From positions 1 to 39,612 of the forward strand of contig NZ_FOXA01000022.1 of NCBI RefSeq assembly GCF_900115595.1: a stretch of 39,612 nucleotides of DNA, written 5' to 3'. The translations under genes were made by a program, and so were the position numbers. Below the pieces are notes generated by a model. That model had not been told where the DNA came from and made no database searches. It saw only the letters and a list, made by a program, of their open reading frames with translations. Of this stretch, positions 7,666-15,850 are shown piece after piece. Within the stretch, counting starts at the first letter, position 1. Each line of letters opens with the position of its first letter. Origin of the DNA: Tranquillimonas alkanivorans (GTDB lineage Bacteria > Pseudomonadota > Alphaproteobacteria > Rhodobacterales > Rhodobacteraceae).

Positions 7666-8747
7666 GTCAGCGTCGTCTCGAACCGGCCGGGAAGCGAGAC
7701 CTCGAGCAATTCGATGTCGTCCGAGAGGTCAGCGTAGCGCGTCTTCATCCCCGGCGGGATCACGAAGGCGTCGCCCGCCTGCAACCGGTGCGGCGCACGC
7801 CCCTCGCCCTCGAGCGTCATGGTGCCGTCCATAACGAAGGCGAACAGGATGTCGGCGTCGTGCGCCGCCCACGCGGGCGCACCCTCGCCCTTCTTCGCCA
7901 CGTGCACGCCCGCCACGTTCTGCGTGTTTTCCGCGATGGTCGTGTCACGGCTGATCAGGCCCGGCAGGCGGAACGGCCGCCACTCGGCCTCGTCGGCCTT
8001 GTGATGCACGAACCTCTGCCCCTGGAAGCGCCGGTCGGGGTTCGCCGGGCCGTTGGGCAGCGTCATCTCGTGGTCGATGGTCGTGACGTGCTCGGCCGGG
8101 ACGCCGATCTCGACCACCTCGATCTCGTCCGAGGCATAGAGCACGCGATGCCGGATCTCGGGGGGCTGGATCACGCAGTTCCCGGCATAGAGGCGGAAGG
8201 GCTCGCCCTGATCCTCATAGACCAGATCGACCCAGCCCCGGTAGCAGAAGATCAGCTGAAAGCCGACCGTGTGGTAATGGACCATGTCCGGAACGGGCCC
8301 GCCGTCGGGAATGCGGATATGGCTGGCGATGATCGACCCGCCCAGCCGGTCGGGGATCAGGTCGCGGTAGTGCATTCCCGCCCGACCCACGATCCACGGC
8401 GCCTGGTCGGCGAGACGGCGCACCACGAAGGAATGCAGCGTCGCGGGCAACACCAGCGGCGGGTTCATCTCCACGATCTCGATCCGCGTGCCGTTGGGCG
8501 CGGTGAGCTCCCGCTTGCCGCCGGCGAAGGCGTCGGGGTCGTCCATGCGCAGGCGCAGGGTGCCCGGCGGCTCGGGCGCGTCCTTCTCGATCCTCAGCCG
8601 GACGCCGTGGCCCGAGAACACGCCGACCTGCGGATCGTCGGCCGGATAGATCATGTCGAGCCGCATACCCAGCGTCTTGGTGAAGAAGGGGATGTCGTCC
8701 CGCAGCTCCTGCGTGGGCAGCCGGATCTCGGCCAGGATGTCGCTCAT
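7662..8747 (-). CDS. VOC-bicupin fusion protein, probable metal-dependent dioxygenase or isomerase
   Basis: 361 residues. Residues 1-100 look like a glyoxalase/VOC module ('AEIRLPTQELRDDIPFFTKTLGMRLDMIYP', then 'VRLRIEKD' and 'PNGTRIEIVE'). Two cupin barrels follow. Cupin 1 (about 140-225) has a plausible metal site: His157 and His159 in 'VHYHT', Gln164 in place of the usual Glu, and His200 in 'PPEIRH'. Cupin 2 (about 275-350) keeps the fold signature 'GDAFVIPPGM' but only one early His (His296) and no late His, so it is probably not metal-binding. Bicupins include quercetinase-type and gentisate-type dioxygenases. First gene of a two-gene minus-strand unit with the kynureninase-like gene, and divergent from the SDR. 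Reaction unknown. Confidence 0.75.
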   Translation of the reverse strand: MSDILAEIRLPTQELRDDIPFFTKTLGMRLDMIYPADDPQVGVFSGHGVRLRIEKDAPEPPGTLRLRMDDPDAFAGGKRELTAPNGTRIEIVEMNPPLVLPATLHSFVVRRLADQAPWIVGRAGMHYRDLIPDRLGGSIIASHIRIPDGGPVPDMVHYHTVGFQLIFCYRGWVDLVYEDQGEPFRLYAGNCVIQPPEIRHRVLYASDEIEVVEIGVPAEHVTTIDHEMTLPNGPANPDRRFQGQRFVHHKADEAEWRPFRLPGLISRDTTIAENTQNVAGVHVAKKGEGAPAWAAHDADILFAFVMDGTMTLEGEGRAPHRLQAGDAFVIPPGMKTRYADLSDDIELLEVSLPGRFETTLT

Positions 8748-8808
8748 TCTCGTTACCTTCCTGTTTTCCCACGCAGGCTATGGCCGTGCGGCTCCGGCGG
8801 CAATACAC

Positions 8809-8820
8809 ATGCAACTGCAA
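8809..8820 (+). promoter_or_regulatory. Putative operator, motif ATGCANNTGCAA (copy D)
   Basis: ATGCAACTGCAA lies between the divergent bicupin (start 8747) and SDR (start 8842) genes. Its core TGCA-AC-TGCA is a perfect dyad. The same motif recurs before the cyclase, iorA and TRAP genes, so one regulator may control all of them. Confidence 0.45.
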
Positions 8821-8841
8821 GGAACGGGGAGGAGGATACCG

Positions 8842-9576
8842 ATGACCAAGCGCATCGCGGCCGTGACCGGAGCGGCCGGTGGTATGGGGCGCGCCATCGT
8901 CGCTCGGCTGGTGCAGGACGGCATGGCCGTCGCCGGGCTCGACATCGACGCCGAGGGGCTGGAGGGGATGGCCGCGACCCACGGCGGGGCCTTCCTGGCC
9001 TGTCCGACGGACCTCATGCAGGCCGACGCCATCGCAGCCGCCTTCGAACGGATCGACGGTGAACTCGGCGGGCTCGACGCGCTGGTGAACAACGCCGGCA
9101 CCTGCTTCATGTCCGAGTTCCCCGAGATACCGGAGGACGAGTTCGAGAAGCAGATGAAGATCAACTTCTCGGCCGCGTTCCACTGTTGCCAGGCCGCCGT
9201 GCCGCGGATGCTTAAGCGCGACGGGGTGAAGAAGATCGTCAACATCTCGTCCAACGGCGCCTACAACTTCGATGTCTTCGACCCGCCGCATTACCGCGCC
9301 TCGAAGGCCGCGATGGACACGCTGACCAAGGACCTCGCCCGCCGCTACGCGCGCGAGAAGATCGCGGTGAATTCCATCGCCCCGGCGATGACCGAGACGC
9401 CGCTGTTCGACGTGGTCAGCGAAGAGGTGCTCGAGAAGGCCATCGCGCAGATGCCCCACGGCCGCCCCATGCGGCCCGAGGAGGTCGCGGCCTGGGTCGG
9501 TTTCCTGATCTCGCCCGCCGGGGACATCTCCAGCGGCAACGTCATCATCCTGAACCAGGGCCGCGATGTGCGCTAG
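8842..9576 (+). CDS. Short-chain dehydrogenase/reductase (classical SDR)
   Basis: 244 residues. Cofactor motif TGAAGGMG at 9-16, 'LVNNAG' ending at residue 86, catalytic Ser136/137 in 'NISSNG', Tyr151 and Lys155 in 'YRASK'. Asp34 after the second strand ('GLDID') suggests NAD(H) rather than NADP(H). The ATG at 8842 is preceded by GGGGAGGAGG; longer versions of the frame run into the divergent promoter and are less likely. It probably oxidises or reduces a hydroxyl/keto intermediate of the surrounding pathway. The insertion 'YNFDVFDPP' just before the catalytic Tyr is distinctive. Stop codon shared with the convergent MBL gene in a CTAG. Confidence 0.92.
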   Translation: MTKRIAAVTGAAGGMGRAIVARLVQDGMAVAGLDIDAEGLEGMAATHGGAFLACPTDLMQADAIAAAFERIDGELGGLDALVNNAGTCFMSEFPEIPEDEFEKQMKINFSAAFHCCQAAVPRMLKRDGVKKIVNISSNGAYNFDVFDPPHYRASKAAMDTLTKDLARRYAREKIAVNSIAPAMTETPLFDVVSEEVLEKAIAQMPHGRPMRPEEVAAWVGFLISPAGDISSGNVIILNQGRDVR

Positions 9577-10331
9577 TCGTAGAACTCCGGCGCCTTGCGC
9601 AGTTCCGGCCATTGCTCGGGGCCGTGACCGTAGATGACGAAGGCGCCCCGCTCCTCGGCCAGCCGCATCAGGCGCCGCGCGCTGTCCAGCGCCAACTCGG
9701 GATCGGGGGCCGTGTCGAAGCGCTCCTCGATCTCGGAGGGGCGCGAAATCGCGTCGCTCACGATGAGGACGGGGCCCGTGTTCGGCAGTTCAATCATCAT
9801 CGCGAGCTGGCCGGGCGCATGACCGGGGGCCTGCAGCACCTCGAACCCCGGCCCGATGCGGGTGTCGTCGGCGAGGGTCACATACTCCCGCTCGGGCCAG
9901 TCCCACGGCTGCCCGCCCGTCCAGTAAAGCGGCTTGGGCAGCGCCCTCTCCCGCTCGGAAATCAGCATCGGCGCCTGCGGGAAGTCGAACAGCCCGCCAA
10001 GGTGGTCGATATGCGTGTGGGTGAGGATGAAGAGGTCGATATCCTCCGGCCGCACGCACGCCTTCGCCAACTGCCCTTTCGGCAGGTTCTCGTGCGTCAG
10101 CGACAGGACGTTGCCGAAAGCGCCCAGCGCGTCCTCCTCGGTCGCGCGGTCGGCGTCCTCGGCGTATTTGGCGGGAAAGCCGCTGTCGATCAGCACGCGC
10201 TCGCCTGCGTCGGTGGTGACGAGAAAGCCGACGATGCCGATGTCGCGGGGGCCGGCGTGGACCCGGAAGAACCCGAAATCCAGAACGTAAAGGCGCTCGG
10301 GCCGTCCCTTCAGCAGTTTCAACTCGTCCAT
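9573..10331 (-). CDS. Metallo-beta-lactamase fold hydrolase, N-acyl-homoserine-lactonase-like
   Basis: 252 residues from the ATG at 10331, which has a GGGGAGG site nine bases upstream; an in-frame start six codons earlier lacks one. The zinc motif is HTHIDH (105-110), with His171 in 'APGHAPGQ', Asp193 in 'IVSDAI' and a late His in 'YGHGPEQW'. This spacing and the 'VLIDSGF' start resemble the AiiA/AttM lactonase group, which opens lactone rings. In a catabolic cluster it could equally hydrolyse a pathway lactone or thioester instead of a quorum signal. It is divergent from aminotransferase B with only 41 bases between the starts, so their promoters must overlap. Confidence 0.88.
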   Translation of the reverse strand: MDELKLLKGRPERLYVLDFGFFRVHAGPRDIGIVGFLVTTDAGERVLIDSGFPAKYAEDADRATEEDALGAFGNVLSLTHENLPKGQLAKACVRPEDIDLFILTHTHIDHLGGLFDFPQAPMLISERERALPKPLYWTGGQPWDWPEREYVTLADDTRIGPGFEVLQAPGHAPGQLAMMIELPNTGPVLIVSDAISRPSEIEERFDTAPDPELALDSARRLMRLAEERGAFVIYGHGPEQWPELRKAPEFYD

Positions 10332-10372
10332 CACGCAGCGCCTCCCCAATTCGTTTTGCAGGCAAGGTGACC

Positions 10373-11500
10373 ATGAAAGTCAGGATTCACAAGCTCTTCG
10401 ACTATCTGCTCGAGACGACCGAGCAGGAGCCCGAGGCGATCGTCGGTTTCTCCCTGTCCGAAAGCCCGACGCTCGGCGATTTCATCGACGACCTCGACCC
10501 GACCCTGCCGCTCGACTGGAACGGCCGATCGTTCCGGGGCCTGCCGGAGCTGCGCGGCCACGTGCTGGCGCAGGCGGGGCTGAGCGATGTCTGCGACGCC
10601 GACGACGTGCTGATCACTGCCGGTGCGGCCGAGGCGAACTACCTCGCCATCATGCAGTTGGTGCAGCCCGGTGACCGGCTGGTGATCGAGTCGCCGGGCT
10701 GGCCACAGGCCGACGTGCTGGGACGTGCCATCGGGGCCGAGATCGTGACCGTCGCGCGCGACGAAGGCGACGCTTGGCGCCTGCCGCTGGACCGGCTGGC
10801 CGAGGCCGCGGTGCCGGGCACGCGGATGATCTTCCTGACGAACCCGAATAATCCGACCGGGCAGGTTCTGTCGGAGGACGAACTGCAGGAGGCCGTGGCA
10901 ATCGCCCGCCGCGCCGGAGCGTGGCTGGTGGTGGACGAGGTCTATGCCGGCCTCGAATGGGACGGGCCCCGCGCGCCCTCGGTCGCCGGGCTTTACGAGA
11001 AGGGCATCACCACCGGCAGCGTGTCGAAGGCGCTGGGGCTTCAGGGGCTGCGCACCGGCTGGCTGATCTGCCGGGACCGCGCGCTCGTCATGGACGCGGT
11101 GATCCTGCGCGAGAACTCCAGCGAGATCATGAACATCATGGGCGAGGCCATCGCCGAGATCGCCCTGCGCCCCGAGCGCCTGCGACCCGCGATGGACAAG
11201 GCGCGCACCGAGGGGCGCGCCAACCTCGACCGCATGAACGCCTTTGTCGAGGACACTCCGGGCCTGACATGGCACAGCCCGCGCGCCGGTCTCATCGGCC
11301 TCGCCCGCCTGCCCGAAGGCATCGACGGCGAAACGTTCGCCCGCCGCCTGTTGGAGCCGCCCTACCGGACGTTCCTGCTGCCCGGATCGGCCTATGGGCA
11401 GCCGCACCACATCCGGCTGGGGGTCGGCGGCGGCGCGGGCGTGAACCTGGACACCGGGCTCGACCGCCTTGCGAGGCTCCTGTCGGCGTGGCCGGATTAG
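10373..11500 (+). CDS. PLP-dependent class I/II aminotransferase (B)
   Basis: 375 residues from the ATG at 10373 (AAGGTGA upstream; a GTG two codons earlier is the alternative). Motifs: NPNNPTG at 157-163, 'VVDEVYAGLEW' with Asp188 and Tyr191, Schiff-base Lys219 in 'GSVSKALGLQGLRTGW', and the carboxylate arginine in 'HIRLGVG'. The N terminus 'FGFSLSES' region and the 'ENSSEIMN' segment differ from aminotransferase A, so the two are not recent duplicates. The second aminotransferase in the same cluster could act on a different intermediate, or the protein could be a beta-lyase or cyclase of the same fold. Substrate unknown. Confidence 0.9.
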   Translation: MKVRIHKLFDYLLETTEQEPEAIVGFSLSESPTLGDFIDDLDPTLPLDWNGRSFRGLPELRGHVLAQAGLSDVCDADDVLITAGAAEANYLAIMQLVQPGDRLVIESPGWPQADVLGRAIGAEIVTVARDEGDAWRLPLDRLAEAAVPGTRMIFLTNPNNPTGQVLSEDELQEAVAIARRAGAWLVVDEVYAGLEWDGPRAPSVAGLYEKGITTGSVSKALGLQGLRTGWLICRDRALVMDAVILRENSSEIMNIMGEAIAEIALRPERLRPAMDKARTEGRANLDRMNAFVEDTPGLTWHSPRAGLIGLARLPEGIDGETFARRLLEPPYRTFLLPGSAYGQPHHIRLGVGGGAGVNLDTGLDRLARLLSAWPD

Positions 11501-11737
11501 GCGTGCAGAAGCGCCGTCGCCTCGTCCTCGAGGAACGTGGACGGCGAACGTCCTCAGCGCCGCAAGATGGTTGGTCCATCATCTCGCGATCGGCAGCGCC
11601 GGCCTTTTCTGGCGAGCGATACCTGCGGCTAGGACAGCCGGACGCTGAAGACTAAGCCGCTCCAACGAGACGCTGCCCTAGACGCGAGCCGGCAAGATGC
11701 AACGCTTCCGCCTGGAGCCTCGAGAACGCCGCGCCCC

Positions 11738-12283
11738 TCAGTCCCGCCGCTGCGTCGTGGCGGACAGGGCCGCCCGGTCATAGATTCCGCACAGGATCTC
11801 GAGTGTCTGGGCGGCCTCTCCCAAGACCGTCTCTGCGTCGTCGAGGCGGCCCAGCAGCCTTACAAGCAGGGCCTGACGCACCTCGGCGTAGCGGTCAGTG
11901 ACAGCGCGCCCCTTCTCCGTCACGCTGTATAGGACGCCGGTGCGCGACGCGCCCTCGCGCTCGATCAGCCCGCCCTTCGCGAGCTTGCGCAGCCCGTACT
12001 GAATGTTCGGAATGTCCTCGCGGTTCGTGAGCCGCGCGATTTCTTTCACCGATTTAGGGCGGTCATTCATGCGGATGACGTGCAGCAGCGCGTTTTCAGC
12101 GCCGCTAGCCTGCACGTCGCCGCTGGAAGCAAGGCACTCGGCCTGCCAACGGCTGAAGGATTCCGTCGCACGCATGAGCGCGAACTCCAGGTCAGCCAGA
12201 CGCCGTTCGAGGGGCGAGTCGCCGAGGTGCCACCGATGTTCGAAGTGACCGGCGGATGACACAGGAGGAGTGTTTTTCGTCAT
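11738..12283 (-). CDS. MarR-like winged-helix transcriptional regulator
   Basis: 181 residues. An N-terminal dimer helix (about 25-55, 'LERRLADLEFALMRATESFSRWQAEC') is followed by a winged helix: 'SGAENALLHVIRMNDRPKSVKEIARLTNREDIPNIQYGLRKLAKGGLIER' with recognition helix 'IPNIQYGLRKL' and wing 'GVLYSVTEKGRAVTDRYAEVR'. A C-terminal dimer helix completes a MarR-type architecture. It is divergent from the flavin monooxygenase gene, and a 20-bp AT-rich palindrome sits between the two starts; ligand-relieved repression of that gene and itself is the simplest reading. The ribosome site before the ATG is weak. Confidence 0.85.
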   Translation of the reverse strand: MTKNTPPVSSAGHFEHRWHLGDSPLERRLADLEFALMRATESFSRWQAECLASSGDVQASGAENALLHVIRMNDRPKSVKEIARLTNREDIPNIQYGLRKLAKGGLIEREGASRTGVLYSVTEKGRAVTDRYAEVRQALLVRLLGRLDDAETVLGEAAQTLEILCGIYDRAALSATTQRRD

Positions 12284-12349
12284 GGAATCAGGATGAAGAC
12301 CACCTCAGCGCAAGGCAATCGAAAGTTTTCGTTGATTTTGCAGAGATTA

Positions 12350-12377
12350 TTGATTTGAATTTTTATTCAAATATCAA
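12350..12377 (+). promoter_or_regulatory. Palindromic operator before the flavin monooxygenase gene
   Basis: Perfect inverted repeat ATTTGAAT (12353-12360), TTTT, ATTCAAAT (12365-12372), with further symmetry out to TTGA and TCAA. It ends 15-19 bases before the monooxygenase ATG, overlapping the expected start of transcription. The size and symmetry suit a MarR dimer; the adjacent divergent regulator is the obvious binder. The stretch is AT-rich in otherwise GC-rich DNA. Confidence 0.6.
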
Positions 12378-12391
12378 AGGGAGGAGATCAC

Positions 12392-13507
12392 ATGCGCGAC
12401 TTTCTGAAGTCCGACCATTTCAAGCTGGGCACGTTCTCGACCAACTGTTCGAGCGGCATGACCGTCACCAAGGTCAACGAACGCTGGGATAACAGCTGGA
12501 AGAACAACCTGCGCCTGGCGCAGATGCTGGACGATGCCGGCATCGACTTCATGCTGCCCATCGCCCGCTGGATCGGCTACGGCGGCGAAACGAACTTCCA
12601 CCACAACGTACTCGAGACGATGACCTGGGCCACGGCCCTTCTGGCCAAGACCGAGCGACTGACGATCTTCGCCACCATGCATACTGCGGCGAACAACCCG
12701 GTGGTCGTGGCCAAGCAGATCGCCACCGCCGACCAGGTGGGCCGCGGCCGCATTGGGCTGAACATCGTGGCGGGCTGGAACAAGCCGGAGTACGAGGCGC
12801 TCGGCCTCACTCTGCCCGACGACCACGAAACGCGCTACGGCTACGCGCAGGATTGGTTCGATGTCGTCCAGAAGCTCTGGACCAGCGATGAGATCTTCGA
12901 CTGGACGGGAAAGTACTTCGACCTCAAGGGCGTACTGGGCAACCCCAAGCCCGTGGACGGCCGCCCGCCGATCCTCAACGCCGCCGGCTCCGGACAGGGG
13001 CGCGAGTTCGCGACCCGGAACGCGGACTTCCTGTTCACTCCCGCCATCGACCTCGAACGCTCGGTGGGCGAGGTTCAGCAGATCAAGGACCAGGCGGCCG
13101 AGAAGGGGCGTAAGGTGGGCGTGCTGACCTTCAGCCACATCTGCTGCCGACCGACTGAGAAGGAGGCGCGCGAAGTGCACCAGTGGTACGCGCAGGACAA
13201 CGCGGACTGGGAGGCCGTGGACAACCTCGTGAACCTGCAATTCGCCAACGCGCAGAGCTTCCCGCACGATCTCCTGGCGCTCATCAAGGACCGCATGGCA
13301 GCGGGCCATGGCGGCTTTCCCCTGGTGGGCACGCCCGAGCAGGTTGCAGACGGGATCGAGAGCCTTGCCAAGGCCGGCTTCGCGGGCAGCACGATGTCCT
13401 TCCTCGACTACGCGGAAGAGTTTCCGTACTTCCGCGACGAGGTCCTGCCGCTGCTGGCCGAGAAGGGCCTGCGCCCCGGTGCGCCGGCCTCCGTCGCCGC
13501 GGAGTAA
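12392..13507 (+). CDS. LLM-class flavin-dependent monooxygenase, RutA-like
   Basis: 371 residues, bacterial luciferase-like TIM-barrel fold. The block 'RWIGYGGETNFHHNVLETMTWATALLAKTERLTIFATMHT' and 'GRGRIGLNIVAGWNKPEYEALG' closely parallel RutA (GFGGKTEF...HNLES; GRFGVNLVTGWQKPEYE), the pyrimidine monooxygenase that opens uracil via a flavin-N5-oxide. Related enzymes (DszA, HcbA1) cleave C-S or C-Cl bonds. Such enzymes use FMNH2 from a partner reductase and O2. A strong AAGGGAGGAG precedes the ATG. The nitroreductase gene overlaps its stop (TAATG), suggesting a coupled pair. No other rut genes are present, so the substrate is probably another cyclic or linear amide/heteroatom compound. Confidence 0.88.
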   Translation: MRDFLKSDHFKLGTFSTNCSSGMTVTKVNERWDNSWKNNLRLAQMLDDAGIDFMLPIARWIGYGGETNFHHNVLETMTWATALLAKTERLTIFATMHTAANNPVVVAKQIATADQVGRGRIGLNIVAGWNKPEYEALGLTLPDDHETRYGYAQDWFDVVQKLWTSDEIFDWTGKYFDLKGVLGNPKPVDGRPPILNAAGSGQGREFATRNADFLFTPAIDLERSVGEVQQIKDQAAEKGRKVGVLTFSHICCRPTEKEAREVHQWYAQDNADWEAVDNLVNLQFANAQSFPHDLLALIKDRMAAGHGGFPLVGTPEQVADGIESLAKAGFAGSTMSFLDYAEEFPYFRDEVLPLLAEKGLRPGAPASVAAE

Positions 13508-14160
13508 TGGCCACACCCGAGGACATGGCGCGGCGCTATGCGGTCAAGCGTTTCATTCCCGGCCAGCGCGACGACGCCGCGCTGGCCAGGGCCCTCGAGG
13601 CGGCGCGGCTCGCGCCGTCCTCCTTCGGGCTGCACCCCTGGCGCATCGTCCGGGCCGAGGATCCGCAGGTGCGCCGGGCCGTGCTGGATCGTGCTTACGG
13701 GCAGGAAAAGGTCGTCACTGCGGGCCATCTGCTCGTTTTTGCGAGCCGCTCTCCGCTCACGGAGGACGACGTCGATGCGCATGTGGATCTGACGGCCCGC
13801 ATCCGCCCCCTCGACGAGGCGGCGCGCGAGAAACTGCGCGGCACTCTGGTGAAGAACGTGCTGGAACGGCACGACGCGGCTGGTCTCGACGCTTGGTGCC
13901 GCGCGCAGTGCTACCTAGGCCTCGGCGTGTTCCTTTCGGCTTGCGCGACGCTGCGGCTGGACGCCTTCCCGATGGAGGGGTTCGACCCGCAGGCTGTCAC
14001 CCGGCTGCTCGGCCTCGACCGGGAGCGCCTGACGGCGCAGGTGCTCGTCACCGCCGGATACGGCGCGCCGGACGACGCCGAGGCCGCCCGGCCGAAGGTC
14101 CGCCTCGCCCGGGGGAATTTCGTTCTCGACGCCGGGCTTCCCACCACTGCTCAAGCTTGA
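13507..14160 (+). CDS. NfsB-like nitroreductase family flavoprotein
   Basis: 217 residues from the ATG at 13507, which shares its A with the TAA of the monooxygenase gene. Family marks: 'RRYAVKRFIPG' (FMN phosphate site), 'EAARLAPSSFGLHPWRIV' (the S-S-x-x-x-x-P-W block), 'AGHLLVFASRSPLTEDDV', and 'AWCRAQCYLGLGVFLSACATLRLDAFPMEGFD', the helix and loop over the flavin. These dimeric FMN enzymes use NAD(P)H to reduce nitro groups, quinones or flavins. Coupling to an LLM monooxygenase suggests either supply of reduced flavin or reduction of a product such as a hydroxylamine or enone. Substrate not determinable. Confidence 0.9.
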   Translation: MATPEDMARRYAVKRFIPGQRDDAALARALEAARLAPSSFGLHPWRIVRAEDPQVRRAVLDRAYGQEKVVTAGHLLVFASRSPLTEDDVDAHVDLTARIRPLDEAAREKLRGTLVKNVLERHDAAGLDAWCRAQCYLGLGVFLSACATLRLDAFPMEGFDPQAVTRLLGLDRERLTAQVLVTAGYGAPDDAEAARPKVRLARGNFVLDAGLPTTAQA

Positions 14161-14272
14161 CCGACGACTTCGCTGGGTGGAATGCCCTCGTTCCAAGCGC
14201 ACGGAGTTGCGGCCGCCTTCGGAGGCGCTGACGATACAAACCCGGCGCGCCGCCAAAGCGGCGGGCCCGGCT

Positions 14273-15850
14273 TCACGCCCGCCCGGCGGTGGTGAACGAG
14301 CGGATGGTGTCGAGCGCGCCGTCGAGCGCCTCGCCCTTCGGATCGGCCAGCGCCGCCTGGATCAGTCGCGCCGTCCAGTCGGCGGCGTCGTCCCGCCCCT
14401 CGACCAGCGCCGCGCCCGACATCACCCGGTCGAACTTCGACAGGCCGCGGGCGTGGGTGTCGCTGTAGCCCTTGATCAGGCGGCGAATCTTCAGCGTCTC
14501 GACCGCGTGGGGGTAGTCGCGCGGCAGGCGATCGAGCGCGGTGGCGAGCCAGGCGTCGATGTGCGCCATCTCGCGCTCGTGCCGCAAGAGCGACCGGCGC
14601 CAGCGGCGCAGGCCGCCCACGATGTAGAGCGACACGAACGACGGCAGGCGGTCGGTCCGCATCCGGCGGCCGCGGTTCATCACCCGGTCCACGAAGGCAT
14701 AGACCTTCGGCCGCGACTCGATCCACTTTCCAAGCCGCGCCGGCATCACGCTGACGAACTCGGCCGCGCCGGGGTGGACGTATTCGGTGATTTGCACCAG
14801 CGTCCCGTCCGCCGCGCGCACCTCCTGCGCGATGCGGTCGAAGCGGCCCGCGCGGGTCTTGAGGTCGGCCACCCGCAGGATGTCGTCATAGGCCATCGCG
14901 TTGGCAAGGTACTTCGCCGCGGTGGCGGTAAAGTCGAAACCGTGCGCCTCGCCCTCGGCCGCACGGTCCTTCGCCAGCAGATCCTCGACACGATCCATGT
15001 ATTCGCGGCCATAGGCCGTGTCCTGGTAGTCGACGATCTTGCGCAGGCCCGCCGACGCCAGCGGCCGCACCGTCTCGGGCAGCGCCTCTACCCGGTCGCA
15101 AAGGGCCTTCCACTCGCCCATCAGCGCCTCGGGGCCGCGCGCGGCCGACGCAGCAGCCTTCGGCTCGGGTGCGGGCTCGGCCTCGACACGCCGCGCCTCC
15201 GCCGCCTCGCGCGCCAGTTCGAAGGCGCGAAGCGACTGCTCGACCCCGCGACCCGAGGCGCGGATGGTCTCGCGGTAGGTTTCGGCCTCGAACGGCAGCG
15301 TGCCGGACCCTGCCAGCGCACCGAAGAGGCTGGCGGAGATGACGGACCCCGCCTCCTGCGCCATCGCCTCCATGTCGAAGGCGATGAACTCGCGCGCGGC
15401 TTCCTCGGCGGCCTTCCGCACTTCGGTGCTGTCGGCAAGCCCCGACCCCGGCACGACCTTCTCGCTAACGGCGAGCGCGCGGTGGGACGAGGCGATGAGC
15501 GTGGTGCGGTCGGGGGTGACGAAGCCTCGCATGATGGCGCGGCCGGCTTCCATCATCTCGGCGGCAATCAGGATGTCCACGTCGCCCTCGGCCGGGGCCA
15601 GCGCGAAGACCGGTTGCTTGCCGTCGTCGGGCAGCATCTCGACATAGTAGATCGTCGCGCCCGTGCGCTGCGCGACACCGGCGACCGAGGTCGCCTGCGC
15701 GGCATAACCGTTGCGCTCGGCCAGATCGACGATCCAGTTGGTCAGGACGCCGCCGCCCTGCCCGCCCACGGCGAGGCAGGCGAGCTTGATGATCTGGTCG
15801 AGCCGCGCGTCGGGCGCCTTGGCCTTCAGGATCGGTGCTGTCTGGTTCAT
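14273..15850 (-). CDS. iorB: Indolepyruvate oxidoreductase subunit B, long form
   Basis: 525 residues; the ATG at 15850 overlaps the iorA stop (ATGA), so the frame further upstream is not coding. Residues 20-210 are the pyruvate:ferredoxin-oxidoreductase gamma domain ('LACLAVGGQGGGVLTNWIVDLAERNGYAAQ..SVAGVAQRTGATIYYVEM'), which forms the active dimer with IorA. The remaining ~300 residues, absent from archaeal IorB (about 200 residues), form the helical C-terminal extension seen in aerobic proteobacterial versions ('YGREYMDRVEDLLA', 'AMAYDDILRVADLKTRAGRFDRI', 'LPSFVSLYIVGGLRRWRRSL'). The complex decarboxylates an aryl-pyruvate to aryl-acetyl-CoA. Gene order on this strand is cyclase, MarR, iorA, iorB. 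Confidence 0.9.
   Translation of the reverse strand: MNQTAPILKAKAPDARLDQIIKLACLAVGGQGGGVLTNWIVDLAERNGYAAQATSVAGVAQRTGATIYYVEMLPDDGKQPVFALAPAEGDVDILIAAEMMEAGRAIMRGFVTPDRTTLIASSHRALAVSEKVVPGSGLADSTEVRKAAEEAAREFIAFDMEAMAQEAGSVISASLFGALAGSGTLPFEAETYRETIRASGRGVEQSLRAFELAREAAEARRVEAEPAPEPKAAASAARGPEALMGEWKALCDRVEALPETVRPLASAGLRKIVDYQDTAYGREYMDRVEDLLAKDRAAEGEAHGFDFTATAAKYLANAMAYDDILRVADLKTRAGRFDRIAQEVRAADGTLVQITEYVHPGAAEFVSVMPARLGKWIESRPKVYAFVDRVMNRGRRMRTDRLPSFVSLYIVGGLRRWRRSLLRHEREMAHIDAWLATALDRLPRDYPHAVETLKIRRLIKGYSDTHARGLSKFDRVMSGAALVEGRDDAADWTARLIQAALADPKGEALDGALDTIRSFTTAGRA

Noticed and set aside
7548-9062. 504-codon plus-strand open frame
   Set aside because: Antisense to the bicupin gene; composition is Arg/Gly/His-rich with no recognisable domain.
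14185-14272. Terminator between the nitroreductase and iorB genes
   Set aside because: GC-rich inverted repeats such as CGCCGC-CAAA-GCGGCG exist, but there is no T-tract on either strand, so the evidence is too weak to list.
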